Notes: generated by a model from the letters alone, not told the origin. DNA of 39,442 bases from Lentisphaerota bacterium (GCA_015061865.1 SUVU01000008.1:1-39442); one strand, 5' to 3'; positions 25,371 through 33,545 are shown, counted from the stretch's first letter. Program-made: numbers and translations.

Positions 25371-27572
25371 TCATTCCCGGCGGTTTATTTTTTGCTGTTG
25401 GGGCGGCATTTTGTCCCACAACATCCGGTTGATTTTGGTATAATATGATATTGCCGTAGGATTGTGTTTATCTATCCGCAGCAGTTCTTCACAAAGATTG
25501 CGGAGCTTCACCGGAGATTTTTGAACATCTCCGGCTTTTATCCGGGCTTCCATACCGGCGATCCACAATTTTGTCAACTCTTGGCGGTAGCGCGGGGAAG
25601 AGATTTTGACCACATCAGGTATTTTGTCCACGTTACCGCTTTTCAGCAGCTTGTCGGCATAACAAAGCTGGGCTTCCGGTAATTCCGGTGCGATATTATA
25701 TGCCCGCCGGGCTGAATCCAGCGCCGGGATAAACTCACCTGTTTCGGCATAAATTTCAGCAGTATTCAGCAATACTGCCAGTTGGTACGGGGAATTTGCA
25801 GGAAACATGGCATATTTTTTCAACGCCGCCTGATGTCTGCCGTTTTCACCGAGAGTTTTCGCTGCAAAAAAGAGTAATTCCCAATTCCCGTGAGCATCGG
25901 CAGTTTCCAGCAGTCGGCATGCCGTTTTTTTGTCGCCTTTTTTCAAGCAGAGTTGAGCTTGACAGAATGGTGCATACCCCGGATCACGACTCAAAAACTG
26001 CAAATCTTTTTCCCGCAATACCGTACTGGCAAACCGCCAATACTCCGGAGCCAGTTCCGCAGAAAAGTTATCCATAAAAAGCTGTGATGCCCGGTCGAAA
26101 TTTCTGCTCCGCAGAGCCAGCATGATTTCATAACGCAGCATATCATTTTTTTGCGCTGGAAATTTTTTACGGAAAGCGGCGATCAATCCGTCCGCCACAG
26201 TCAAATCCCGGGTCAAATAATATTCAATTGCTATTTTGGCAACTCCCGGATCGTTACTGAATCTTGCTTGTGCATCTTTCAACAATGCCGCATCGATCGA
26301 ATTCCGCTGTTTTTGAACCAACAGAATAAATTTTGCCGTAAACGCCTCCGGCTGGCGCCCATAGAGCATTTTTGCCAATGCGAAAAGCGGCTCTTTTGAC
26401 TGTGCCGGAGCCGTCAGGGAGCGTTTAAGCAGCTCTGAAACCATCCCGTCGGCACGGCGTTGCAAATCCAGATAACTCCGGTGAGCCACCAGAGCAGTGT
26501 AACTTTCCAACACCGCCGCCGGATCATTTTCATAAACGTCGGCGCAGAAAAACATAAACGCCGCCAATGGCGTATTGATATTTTTCCGCAACGGCACCGT
26601 AAGTTCTTTCAACGCCGCCATCTCATTTTTTGCCAGTGCCGTCAGTGCATCAAAATAATAGCAGCACAACATGGCTGCATTTCCTGCATCCGCCTGATAT
26701 TGAGTGCGCAGCCGGGCGATCTCCTCCGGCCGGTTCAGCAGACAATATATTTCCGCAGTCTGCATTGCCACCGCCGGATCATGGTAAATTTTCAGATACG
26801 TTTCAAATACCTGCAATGCTTTGCCGAAATTGCGATAGTTCGCATAAAACCGTCCCAATGCCGGAGCGAAAGCGTACTGATTGAGTTCATACGCCTGAAG
26901 TAAATCCGCCTCCGTTTTATCCAAATCACCGCTGGCCAGATGCAATTCTGCCCGGGCGGCAATAAGCTCCTGCTGCAAAAACGCCTCATTTCCGGAAATT
27001 TTCTGCAATTCAGTCAACTTTTCCGCCGGGGACGACTGCCGGTCTTTAAAAAGCAAAAACGCCAGATGGTAAAAAGGCTTATCCGCATTATACCGAACCT
27101 TGTATTTATTGATGTTCCCATTGCGCCCGGCAGCATAAATCCTGATGCCGTCAAATTTTTCTCCAAGTTCCGGCTGCTGGGACAGAAAAATTTCCAAACG
27201 GTCAAAATAACGGGCAGCACACAAACTTGCAGCATACAGCTCCTTGTTTTCCAAACTCAAAGGATTGAGCCGGTACGCCATGTGGTAATAATAGACCTGT
27301 TCCGGATAAATTTTCTGCTTTCCGGCAATTTTGCCCAACATGATAAATGCCGCTTCGTTGTCGCTGTCCCGGCGGATAACCTGCAGTAACTGTGCTTCGG
27401 CAAGCTCCAGAGAATCCGCATCCCCGCGCTGAAAATTATCGCGCGCCTGTTTGAACAACCGGACGGTCTGGTAATTTGAAAAAAGCAAATACGCCGTCAT
27501 GCCGATACAACCGAGAAGTATCAGCACCGATACGCCAATCAGTATAAGATGGGATTTTTTCAAATTTTTCAT
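25371..27572 (-). CDS. Membrane-anchored TPR-repeat protein
   Basis: A 733-residue protein. The N-terminal membrane anchor at about 10-30 (LILIGVSVLILLGCIGM) is followed by a chain of helical TPR-like repeats, including AAFIMLGKIAGKQKIYPEQVY, LLQAYELNQYAFAPALGRFY and ALDSARRAYNIAPELPEAQL, across almost the whole length. TPR proteins such as PrsT/PEP-TPR are typical partners in exosortase/exopolysaccharide loci. They are thought to tether the secretion or processing machinery, but no enzymatic role is visible. ATG 27572 was chosen over TTG 27587; both have a purine-rich GGGGCGGG stretch nearby. The stop lies 4 bp before the exosortase ATG. Confidence 0.78.
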   Translation of the reverse strand: MKNLKKSHLILIGVSVLILLGCIGMTAYLLFSNYQTVRLFKQARDNFQRGDADSLELAEAQLLQVIRRDSDNEAAFIMLGKIAGKQKIYPEQVYYYHMAYRLNPLSLENKELYAASLCAARYFDRLEIFLSQQPELGEKFDGIRIYAAGRNGNINKYKVRYNADKPFYHLAFLLFKDRQSSPAEKLTELQKISGNEAFLQQELIAARAELHLASGDLDKTEADLLQAYELNQYAFAPALGRFYANYRNFGKALQVFETYLKIYHDPAVAMQTAEIYCLLNRPEEIARLRTQYQADAGNAAMLCCYYFDALTALAKNEMAALKELTVPLRKNINTPLAAFMFFCADVYENDPAAVLESYTALVAHRSYLDLQRRADGMVSELLKRSLTAPAQSKEPLFALAKMLYGRQPEAFTAKFILLVQKQRNSIDAALLKDAQARFSNDPGVAKIAIEYYLTRDLTVADGLIAAFRKKFPAQKNDMLRYEIMLALRSRNFDRASQLFMDNFSAELAPEYWRFASTVLREKDLQFLSRDPGYAPFCQAQLCLKKGDKKTACRLLETADAHGNWELLFFAAKTLGENGRHQAALKKYAMFPANSPYQLAVLLNTAEIYAETGEFIPALDSARRAYNIAPELPEAQLCYADKLLKSGNVDKIPDVVKISSPRYRQELTKLWIAGMEARIKAGDVQKSPVKLRNLCEELLRIDKHNPTAISYYTKINRMLWDKMPPQQQKINRRE

Positions 27573-27606
27573 ATCTGCCCGCCCCAAACGCTTTCCGGCG
27601 GAAATA

Positions 27607-28290
27607 TCATTTGGATGCGTAGAGTTTTTTACGTTTTTTCAGATAAACCACAGTTCCGCCGCCCACGATCAAAGTGGCAATGATCCCCGGCAGCGGCTGC
27701 CCCGAAGTCGGGTTGGGGTTATTGGTTGAAACCGCAAACTGAAATCCGGCAGGATTCACCGGATTCTGGGATTTTTTACCGTAATCGACACCGAAATCTC
27801 CCCAGTTGAAAACAATACTGTCGCCGGATTTACCCAACATCCAGATATCGTTGTCCTGCGAAGTCGGGCTGTACATCGTAAAGGTCTCTTTTTTGCCGTT
27901 TGCCGAGGTTGTTTCCACCCAAAGGACGATTTTATCTCCCGGCAAAAACTCACCCAATGCACCGGTTTTCATATCCCCGTAGTGAAGTTCGGGCGGATTG
28001 GCACTATTCTGCTGCCTGTCGCCTCGTCCGGGACGTCCGCCTTTATTACCACTGCGGTAACTGGCGACATCGTTGTAATTGTACCACCCGATATTGCTGA
28101 TGACCGAGTCACCGATGGCGACACTGGTGCCATCACTTTTTTTCACATCGACATAAACGGTCTGCTTGGAATCGACTGAAAACCACGCTTCACCGGTTCC
28201 GGTCTGCAAACTGTATTGGAGCGCCGCCGAAACAGAGATGCCACCGATCGCAGCCAGAGCGATGACCACAAATTTCAACGCCTTTTTCAT
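27607..28290 (-). CDS. Exosortase substrate, GQPLPG-tailed surface protein 2
   Basis: A 227-residue exported protein with an N-terminal signal peptide (MKKALKFVVIALAAIGGISVSA). The mature part is a beta-rich, Gly/Asn/Asp-rich domain related to the upstream gene's product (shared GWYN, G-x-F-x-x-x-D-x-I-x-LWV and W-G-x-F patterns). The C-terminus is a three-part sorting signal: SGQPLPG (196-202), a 14-residue hydrophobic stretch containing VGGG, and a basic tail (LKKRKK). This has the layout of PEP-CTERM but a different motif. Its ATG overlaps the upstream stop (ATGA), with GGAG as ribosome site. Confidence 0.82.
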   Translation of the reverse strand: MKKALKFVVIALAAIGGISVSAALQYSLQTGTGEAWFSVDSKQTVYVDVKKSDGTSVAIGDSVISNIGWYNYNDVASYRSGNKGGRPGRGDRQQNSANPPELHYGDMKTGALGEFLPGDKIVLWVETTSANGKKETFTMYSPTSQDNDIWMLGKSGDSIVFNWGDFGVDYGKKSQNPVNPAGFQFAVSTNNPNPTSGQPLPGIIATLIVGGGTVVYLKKRKKLYASK

Positions 28291-28886
28291 TTGTTTTTCT
28301 CCGCCTTTTTCTTATTATAAATTTTCTTTATACCGTAAGCAGCTCCACCGCCTACAGCCAAAACAGCCAGGAGCCCCGGCAACGGCTGACCGGAAGGATT
28401 TTTGCCGTTTGAATTCACACTGTTCACTTTGAACACATAATATTCCTGAGTACCATTGGAACCGAAATTCCCGCCGGCGACACTGAATCCGCCGTTGATT
28501 TCCCGTGATTTACCCCAGATAATGTTGGAGGGGGCATTTTTATCCGGTTTGGTTGAAACATAGACATCGCCGGTATTATCTTTCACCCACAATCCGATGC
28601 GGTCGTTTTCGGTGAACGAAGCGCTCATGCCGTTGCTGAATGAACCTTTGGCGCCGGTATCCAGATTATACCAGCCGTAATCGGCAACTCCCTGCCCGCG
28701 GTCGATGTAGTTATCCTGACCGTTATCTTTATCTTTGCGGCTGTCAAGTATCAAATCAAATGCCAGCGTGGTGTCACCATCAAATGTCAGGTATCCCTGA
28801 TTTCCTTTTACATTGTATTGGTAAGCCGCCATTGCTGCAGAAGCGGTGAACAAAATCAGTAAAGATGCCAATATACGTTTTTTCAT
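28287..28886 (-). CDS. Exosortase substrate, GQPLPG-tailed surface protein 1
   Basis: A 199-residue protein encoded by the first gene of the operon. The signal peptide (MKKRILASLLILFTASAAMA) precedes a beta-rich domain paralogous to the next gene's product. The C-terminal signal is GQPLPG (166-171), a 14-residue hydrophobic stretch with VGGG at the same spacing, and a long Lys-rich tail. A strong ribosome site (AGGAGG) stands 8 bp before ATG 28886. High expression is expected from its promoter-proximal position, suggesting a structural matrix or surface-layer protein. It would be processed by the exosortase encoded three genes downstream. Confidence 0.84.
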   Translation of the reverse strand: MKKRILASLLILFTASAAMAAYQYNVKGNQGYLTFDGDTTLAFDLILDSRKDKDNGQDNYIDRGQGVADYGWYNLDTGAKGSFSNGMSASFTENDRIGLWVKDNTGDVYVSTKPDKNAPSNIIWGKSREINGGFSVAGGNFGSNGTQEYYVFKVNSVNSNGKNPSGQPLPGLLAVLAVGGGAAYGIKKIYNKKKAEKNK

Positions 28887-28997
28887 AAAAAAGCCTCCTG
28901 AATAACGTCATTCTATGATGCCAGCCCCCTCAAATGATATGCCTGGATTTGCCTTCAAGCGCCCCCCGGCTCACATCACTGTACGACACTTTCGTGT

Positions 28998-29026
28998 AAT
29001 ATACATCAACAACAACGATTTTACAA
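28998..29026 (-). promoter_or_regulatory. Promoter of the exopolysaccharide/exosortase operon
   Basis: On the - strand, TTGTAA (29026-29021) and TATATT (29003-28998) are separated by exactly 17 bp. An A/T tract palindrome (29039-29055) lies about 13 bp upstream of the -35 box, where an UP element would sit. Transcription would begin near 28991, giving a leader of about 105 nt before ATG 28886. The leader starts with a small ACAC-GAAA-GTGT hairpin (28986-28997) overlapping the start region. Confidence 0.65.
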
Positions 29027-29119
29027 CATTTAAGGCAGAAAAAAACGTCTTTTTTCGGCACCGTTTTCAGTTACAACCAATGCACTGCTCCCGATTCAGA
29101 AATGGAAACAGAGTAAACC

Positions 29120-29165
29120 CAAAAAAAAAGAGAACTGCTGCAAAACATTTTGCAACAGCTCTCTT
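29120..29165 (-). terminator. Intrinsic terminator of the aldolase gene
   Basis: On the - strand, 29165-29149 pairs with 29145-29129 in a 17-position stem; the only two non-Watson-Crick positions are G-U wobbles. It is followed at once by a run of nine T. This is a strong terminator 33 bp after the aldolase stop. It insulates the downstream exopolysaccharide promoter from aldolase transcription. Confidence 0.92.
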
Positions 29166-29197
29166 GGTTTGACTTTTAACAGTTCAGAGAATTCTGA

Positions 29198-30175
29198 TTA
29201 TTTGTCAAAAGCGTGACCGGCACTGCCGAGCACTTCGCGGTTTTTGCGCATGTACAGCTCTTTGAGAGAGGTACGGGCGGGACCGAGATATTTGCGCGGG
29301 TCGAATTCTTCCGGTTTGTCGTTGAAAACTTTGCGGATCGCCGCAGTCATCGCCAGACGGCCGTCGGAGTCGATGTTGATTTTGCAAACAGCGCTTTTGG
29401 CAGCTTCACGGAGCTGATCTTCACCGATACCGATGGCGTCTTTGAGTTTGCCGCCGTTTTCGTTGATGATTTTGACCAGATCCTGCGGAACGCTGGAGGA
29501 ACCGTGCAGCACGATCGGGAAACCCGGGATGCGTTTTTCGATTTCCTGCAGGATGTCCAGACGGATTTTCGGATCATCGCCCGGTTTGAATTTGTAAGCA
29601 CCGTGGCTGGTACCGATAGCGATAGCCAGAGAATCCACGCCGGTACGTTTGACGAATTCTTCGACTTCTTCCGGACGGGTATAGGTGTGGTTTTCAGCTT
29701 TCACGTCGTCTTCGACACCGGCGAGCACGCCGAGTTCGCCCTCGACGGTGACGTCGAACTGATGGGCATATTCCACGACTTTTTTGGTTTCAGCGATGTT
29801 TTCTTCAAAAGAAAGATGGCTGCCGTCAATCATGACGCTGGAGAAACCGAAGTCGATGCAGCTTTTGCAGGTCTCAAAATCCGGACCGTGGTCGAGGTGC
29901 AGCACGATCGGAATCGCTTTGCCGTTATTGATTTCTTTGGAGTATTCGACCGCACCCTGCGCCATGTAGCGCAACAGAGTCTGGTTGGCGTATTCGCGGG
30001 CGCCTTTGGAAACCTGGAGGATCAGCGGGGATTCGGTTTCGACGCAAGCCTGGACGATCGCCTGGAGCTGTTCCATGTTGTTGAAGTTGTACGCCGGGAT
30101 AGCGTAGCCGCCTTTGACCGCTTTGGCGAAAAGCTCGCGCGTATTCACCAAGCCGAGAGATTTGTAACTGACCAT
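29198..30175 (-). CDS. fba: Class II fructose-1,6-bisphosphate aldolase
   Basis: Catalyses the reversible Zn-dependent cleavage of fructose 1,6-bisphosphate to dihydroxyacetone phosphate and glyceraldehyde 3-phosphate (a related tagatose substrate cannot be excluded). The 325-residue protein has AIPAYNFNNMEQLQA, the metal/catalytic segment VLHLDHGPDFETC, FSSVMIDGSHLSFEENI, VEGELGVLAGVEDD (metal Glu), IAIGTSHGAYKF and IVLHGSSSVP (metal His residues), and INIDSDGRLA. All expected residues are present. It starts at ATG 30175 with AAGGAG upstream. It is monocistronic, with its own promoter and terminator. Central metabolism adjoins, but is separate from, the polysaccharide operon. Confidence 0.96.
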   Translation of the reverse strand: MVSYKSLGLVNTRELFAKAVKGGYAIPAYNFNNMEQLQAIVQACVETESPLILQVSKGAREYANQTLLRYMAQGAVEYSKEINNGKAIPIVLHLDHGPDFETCKSCIDFGFSSVMIDGSHLSFEENIAETKKVVEYAHQFDVTVEGELGVLAGVEDDVKAENHTYTRPEEVEEFVKRTGVDSLAIAIGTSHGAYKFKPGDDPKIRLDILQEIEKRIPGFPIVLHGSSSVPQDLVKIINENGGKLKDAIGIGEDQLREAAKSAVCKINIDSDGRLAMTAAIRKVFNDKPEEFDPRKYLGPARTSLKELYMRKNREVLGSAGHAFDK

Positions 30176-30220
30176 TGTTTGACTCCTTAATTGGTTGGGT
30201 TGTCACGAAACATATCGCTT

Positions 30221-30249
30221 AATATAGCGCAACTTCACCGGATTTTCAA
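30221..30249 (-). promoter_or_regulatory. Promoter of the aldolase gene
   Basis: On the - strand, TTGAAA (30249-30244), a 17-bp spacer, then TATATT (30226-30221). The start of transcription would fall near 30214, giving a leader of about 39 nt. The boxes are identical to those before the DUF4838 gene. Confidence 0.72.
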
Positions 30250-30271
30250 GTCACACCAAATAAATATAAAG

Positions 30272-31288
30272 TCATTGCTCCTGTTCAAAGAGGTATTGGT
30301 TGGCGAGGTTGGCGACTTTCAGGGCGTGGAACTCTTTTTCGGTCACAAAACGGGCGGGAATATCCAGATGTTTGCGCCCGCCGCCGCCGCACTCGTCCAA
30401 AACCTGCCGGACGGCCTGACGCACGGAACTTTCCGCATCTTCCAGAATTATACCGCAAAGATTGAAATTCTGCGCCGCCGCCAGCGTCCACTCATTGTAA
30501 AAGCCGATCACATCCGGTTGGAATCCCTGCTCCATACACGCATCCATATAGACCCGCATGGAGTATTTGCCGTACAATATCACCGCCGGGAGCTTTTCCC
30601 CGACCAGAGCGACAGCCTGCATTTTTTCAGAATGGATCCGGAAATCCGCCGTTACGCCGCACTTTTCACAACTTTGCAGAAATACCTGTTTCGTCCGTTC
30701 ATTATCCGCGTTTTTGCCCTTGTAGAGTGCCAGGGTGATTTTTTCATGCCCCCGCTTTGCCAGATGCGCCACCGCTTCCGGCAGTGCGATGCTGTAATCC
30801 ACCGACACCGACGACAAATCATATTCACTGCGCCCGCAGAGAGTCAGCACCGGATATTTGCGCTGCACACAATTCGCCATCAACTCCGGTGGCAGTTGCG
30901 ATGACGTACACGAAGTTATCACCGCATCCATGCCCGACGCCTGAAAGTTTTTAAAAACCTCACCGGTCAGTTCCGGCGAAAACTTCACCACCTGCAACGC
31001 CACTTTGAAACCATGCCGGTCAGCTTCGTCGATCGCCGTTTCCGCCGCCGCCGCCAGAAACTGGTCGGTCAGAATATCCACCATAAAACCGATCGTCCGC
31101 ACACTGCCGCGGCGCAGTGACAGCGCCACTTCCGAGGGCTGATAACCGTAAGCGGCGGCGATTTCACGCACTTTTTCCGCCCGTTTGCGGGCATCACTGC
31201 GCTTATCTTTGGTCACTCCCGACAGTGCCCGTTCCGCCGTTTTGCGCGACACCCCGGCAAGTTCGGCGATCTCTTTTACCGTAATCAT
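30272..31288 (-). CDS. LacI-family transcriptional regulator
   Basis: A 338-residue repressor-type protein. The N-terminal helix-turn-helix is VKEIAELAGVSRKTAERALSG (4-24), with the hinge helix about 45-60 (YGYQPSEVALSLRRG). The periplasmic-binding-protein-like effector domain follows (TIGFMVDILTDQF, DAVITSCTSSQLP, GRSEYDLSSVSVDY, LAKRGHEKITL). It starts at ATG 31288 with AGGAA upstream. It is divergent from the Fe-S/glycosidase operon at 31438-38859 and is the obvious candidate to control it in response to a sugar; the ligand is unknown. Confidence 0.92.
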   Translation of the reverse strand: MITVKEIAELAGVSRKTAERALSGVTKDKRSDARKRAEKVREIAAAYGYQPSEVALSLRRGSVRTIGFMVDILTDQFLAAAAETAIDEADRHGFKVALQVVKFSPELTGEVFKNFQASGMDAVITSCTSSQLPPELMANCVQRKYPVLTLCGRSEYDLSSVSVDYSIALPEAVAHLAKRGHEKITLALYKGKNADNERTKQVFLQSCEKCGVTADFRIHSEKMQAVALVGEKLPAVILYGKYSMRVYMDACMEQGFQPDVIGFYNEWTLAAAQNFNLCGIILEDAESSVRQAVRQVLDECGGGGRKHLDIPARFVTEKEFHALKVANLANQYLFEQEQ

Positions 31289-31327
31289 AATAATTCCTGA
31301 TCATCCATTGTTTTTCATTCACTATAG

Positions 31328-31355
31328 AATATAGCATAAATCACTCGTTTTTCAA
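31328..31355 (-). promoter_or_regulatory. Promoter of the LacI-family gene
   Basis: On the - strand, TTGAAA (31355-31350), 16-bp spacer, TATATT (31333-31328). Its -35 box lies only 9 bp from the -35 box of the divergent operon promoter, so one bound regulator could affect both. Confidence 0.65.
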
Positions 31356-31364
31356 CAATTTCAC

Positions 31365-31393
31365 TTGACAAAACCGCAATATGGTGCTATCTT
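31365..31393 (+). promoter_or_regulatory. Promoter of the U32/QueG-like/glycosidase operon
   Basis: Consensus TTGACA (31365-31370), 17-bp spacer, TATCTT (31388-31393). The predicted start is near 31400, inside the inverted repeat at 31393-31415. It has the most consensus-like -35 box in the window, as expected for a strong promoter held by a repressor. Confidence 0.75.
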
Positions 31394-31415
31394 AACTGTA
31401 TAACGTGGACAGTTA
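31393..31415. promoter_or_regulatory. Operator-like inverted repeat at the transcription start
   Basis: TAACTGT (31393-31399) and ACAGTTA (31409-31415) form perfect 7-bp arms around a 9-bp centre (ATAACGTGG) containing CG, as in many LacI-family sites. It begins at the last base of the -10 box and covers the start site, a position where binding would block transcription. The link to the adjacent LacI-family gene is inferred. Confidence 0.6.
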
Positions 31416-31437
31416 CCGTCAAACAAGGACATTTGAG

Positions 31438-32463
31438 ATGAAATTTCACGTCGGTTATCAGGCGGATGAGCGATTCAAACAGGTTTTATTAACTCACGCC
31501 GCACAAATCGGTGAACTTTACTTTCCGTGGGATGATTTCACCACGGGCCGCGGTATCAACAGCCGGGAACAGCAGCGCCAGCTGGAAAACGATTTAACTG
31601 ACTTCGCCGCTGCGGGAATCAAATTTGACCTGCTGCTCAACGGCAACTGCTACGGCAGACAGGCGCTGTCACGCGCTTTTTATCAGCGCATCGGCGATAC
31701 CGTGGATATGCTCGGCAGTACCTACGGTTTGAACGCCGTCACGACCGCCAGCGTGGTCATCGCCAAATTTCTGAAAAACAATTTTCCGGAACTGAAAATC
31801 AGAGCTTCAGTAAACATGGAAATCGGTACACCGGAAGGTGTGGAATATCTGCTCGACCTTTTCGACAGTTTTTACCTCAAGCGTGAATACAATCAGGACT
31901 TGGCAGTTTTGACCAGAATGAAAAAGTTCTGTACCGATCACGGCAAACAGCTTTTTATCCTTGCCAACAGCGGCTGTCTGAATTTCTGTTCCGCCCGGAC
32001 ATTTCACGACAATCTGGTTGCCCATCAGCACGAAGTCAGCGAGATGGACAACGCTTTTGAATTCCCCGGCTTGTGCCACGAATTTCTGGCACAGGAAAGT
32101 GCGAAATCCCAACTGCTCAGCCACAGCAACTTCATCCGTCCGGAGGATGTCGCTCTTTATGAAAATCTCTGCGACGGCATGAAACTTGCCACCCGCACCA
32201 ACCCCAAACCGGCAGCAGTGGCTTCTGCGTATTTCAACGGCAGATGGCATGGCAACATTCTGGATTTGACCGAACCTGCCCACGCCAGACATTTCCTGCC
32301 GGAAATAATTTCCAACGACCTTTTCCCGGCGGATTACGCTTCCAAGCGTTTCAACTGCAGCAAAAAATGCGAAAGTTGTTCTTATTGCTGCGATATTCAA
32401 AAACAAGCAACTGTAAAATTAACAGATTTCTTAATCACTGAAGGAGCAAACGAAAAATGTTGA
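31438..32463 (+). CDS. U32-like cysteine-rich, probable [4Fe-4S] protein
   Basis: A 341-residue protein resembling the U32 'peptidase' family (UbiU/UbiV/TrhP-like TIM barrels) in LANSGCLNFCSARTFHDNLV (175-194) and FIRPEDVALYENLCDGMKLA (232-251). In UbiU/UbiV, cysteines at comparable places hold an oxygen-sensitive [4Fe-4S] cluster used in O2-independent hydroxylation. Here C180, C184, C213 and C245, plus a C-terminal set C307, C311, C314, C317, C318, could hold one or two clusters. ATG 31438, with AAGGA upstream, is preferred over GTG 31405, which lies inside the operator. The stop overlaps the next ATG by 7 bp. Substrate unknown. Confidence 0.65.
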   Translation: MKFHVGYQADERFKQVLLTHAAQIGELYFPWDDFTTGRGINSREQQRQLENDLTDFAAAGIKFDLLLNGNCYGRQALSRAFYQRIGDTVDMLGSTYGLNAVTTASVVIAKFLKNNFPELKIRASVNMEIGTPEGVEYLLDLFDSFYLKREYNQDLAVLTRMKKFCTDHGKQLFILANSGCLNFCSARTFHDNLVAHQHEVSEMDNAFEFPGLCHEFLAQESAKSQLLSHSNFIRPEDVALYENLCDGMKLATRTNPKPAAVASAYFNGRWHGNILDLTEPAHARHFLPEIISNDLFPADYASKRFNCSKKCESCSYCCDIQKQATVKLTDFLITEGANEKC

Positions 32464-33524
32464 CCAGTCAAATGATCAAAGAAGCTGCGCTCAATGCCGG
32501 TGCCGACCTGTGCGGTATCGGTGACATGGCGCGCTTCGAGGGCGCTCCGGCGGAAATGGACCCCCGGTACATTTTCCCCGAAGCAAAGTCGGTAATCGGT
32601 ATGGTTTTCCGTATTCCCCGCGGCGTACAGCGCGGGATCGAGGAAGGCACCCAGTTCTATCAGTACCCCTCCATGGCATACGGCGGCATCAATGAGATTT
32701 TTGCCCCAGCGGTGCTGTATCAGGTGGGCAAATTGATCGAAGATCACGGCTATGAAGCCGCCATCTACCGCAACACCGGCGCCAGAGGATGCGTTTCCGA
32801 CATGGACGGCTCCCCCGGCAACACCCTCTCTCCGGAAGAGCAGATCGAGGTCATCAATCAGGCGAAACGCAAAACCAACCACCACCGTTCCGTGCAGTTC
32901 ACCCGTGCAGTGCGTGATGGCCAGATGCCGCCGGATCTGCAGTTCCACTTCCGTCTGGCAGCGGTCGCCTGCGGTCTGGGCGAAATGGGCTGGAGCAAAA
33001 TGTTTCTGACCAAAGAATTCGGTCCCCTGCAGCGGGTGGCGTTTATTTTCACTGATGCCGAACTGGAACCGGATCCGCTTTACGACGGTCCCCCGATCTG
33101 CCGCCGCTGTATGGCGTGCGTGCGTGAATGTCCCGGCGGCTGCTTGAGCGCCACTGAAAGTATCAAAGTCAACGTCGGCGGCAAAGTTTGCGAATGGGGT
33201 AAACTCGATGAGTGGAAATGCTATGCTTTCTACACCCACGGCGGCAGACACTTCAACCCGTTTGTGCCGAAAGCCGTCTGGGACAAAAACGAAAACGGCG
33301 ACCTGGATCTGCTCGAAGGCAAAGCCGCAGCCAATGAAAAAGAGATCATGAAAGTCTACCGGGCGCTGGAAAAATACTTCCCGACCTGGGTGGGATACAA
33401 TATGGCAAAATGCGGCGGCTGTATCCGTGCCTGCGTCAGCATGCTGGAGAAAAAAGGCGGCTGTATGGAAGGACGCTTCAAAGAACCGCTGCGTACCGGC
33501 AAACCGTGGAAAATGGATCGCTGA
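32457..33524 (+). CDS. QueG-like double [4Fe-4S] protein, paralog 1
   Basis: A 355-residue protein related to epoxyqueuosine reductase (QueG) and similar double-cluster reductases: N-terminal AGADLCGIGDMARFEG, YIFPEAKSVIGMVFRIP, CGLGEMGWSKMFLTKEFGPLQRVAFI, then the ferredoxin-like C215-x2-C218-x2-C221-x3-C225-P. A second set of cysteines (C255, C319, C322, C326) would hold cluster 2. QueG itself uses cobalamin and reduces a modified tRNA base. Three tandem divergent copies beside a glycosidase argue against that job here. This copy has a longer middle region than the two that follow. Ribosome site AAGGAG. Confidence 0.75.
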   Translation: MLTSQMIKEAALNAGADLCGIGDMARFEGAPAEMDPRYIFPEAKSVIGMVFRIPRGVQRGIEEGTQFYQYPSMAYGGINEIFAPAVLYQVGKLIEDHGYEAAIYRNTGARGCVSDMDGSPGNTLSPEEQIEVINQAKRKTNHHRSVQFTRAVRDGQMPPDLQFHFRLAAVACGLGEMGWSKMFLTKEFGPLQRVAFIFTDAELEPDPLYDGPPICRRCMACVRECPGGCLSATESIKVNVGGKVCEWGKLDEWKCYAFYTHGGRHFNPFVPKAVWDKNENGDLDLLEGKAAANEKEIMKVYRALEKYFPTWVGYNMAKCGGCIRACVSMLEKKGGCMEGRFKEPLRTGKPWKMDR

Positions 33525-33545
33525 AACAATTTATGAGGATAAAAA

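Noticed and set aside
29213-30190. 325-codon open frame on + strand opposite the aldolase
   Set aside because: It mirrors a clear, highly conserved aldolase gene. Long antisense frames arise here because the real genes rarely use codons whose complements are stops. No ribosome site or family similarity.
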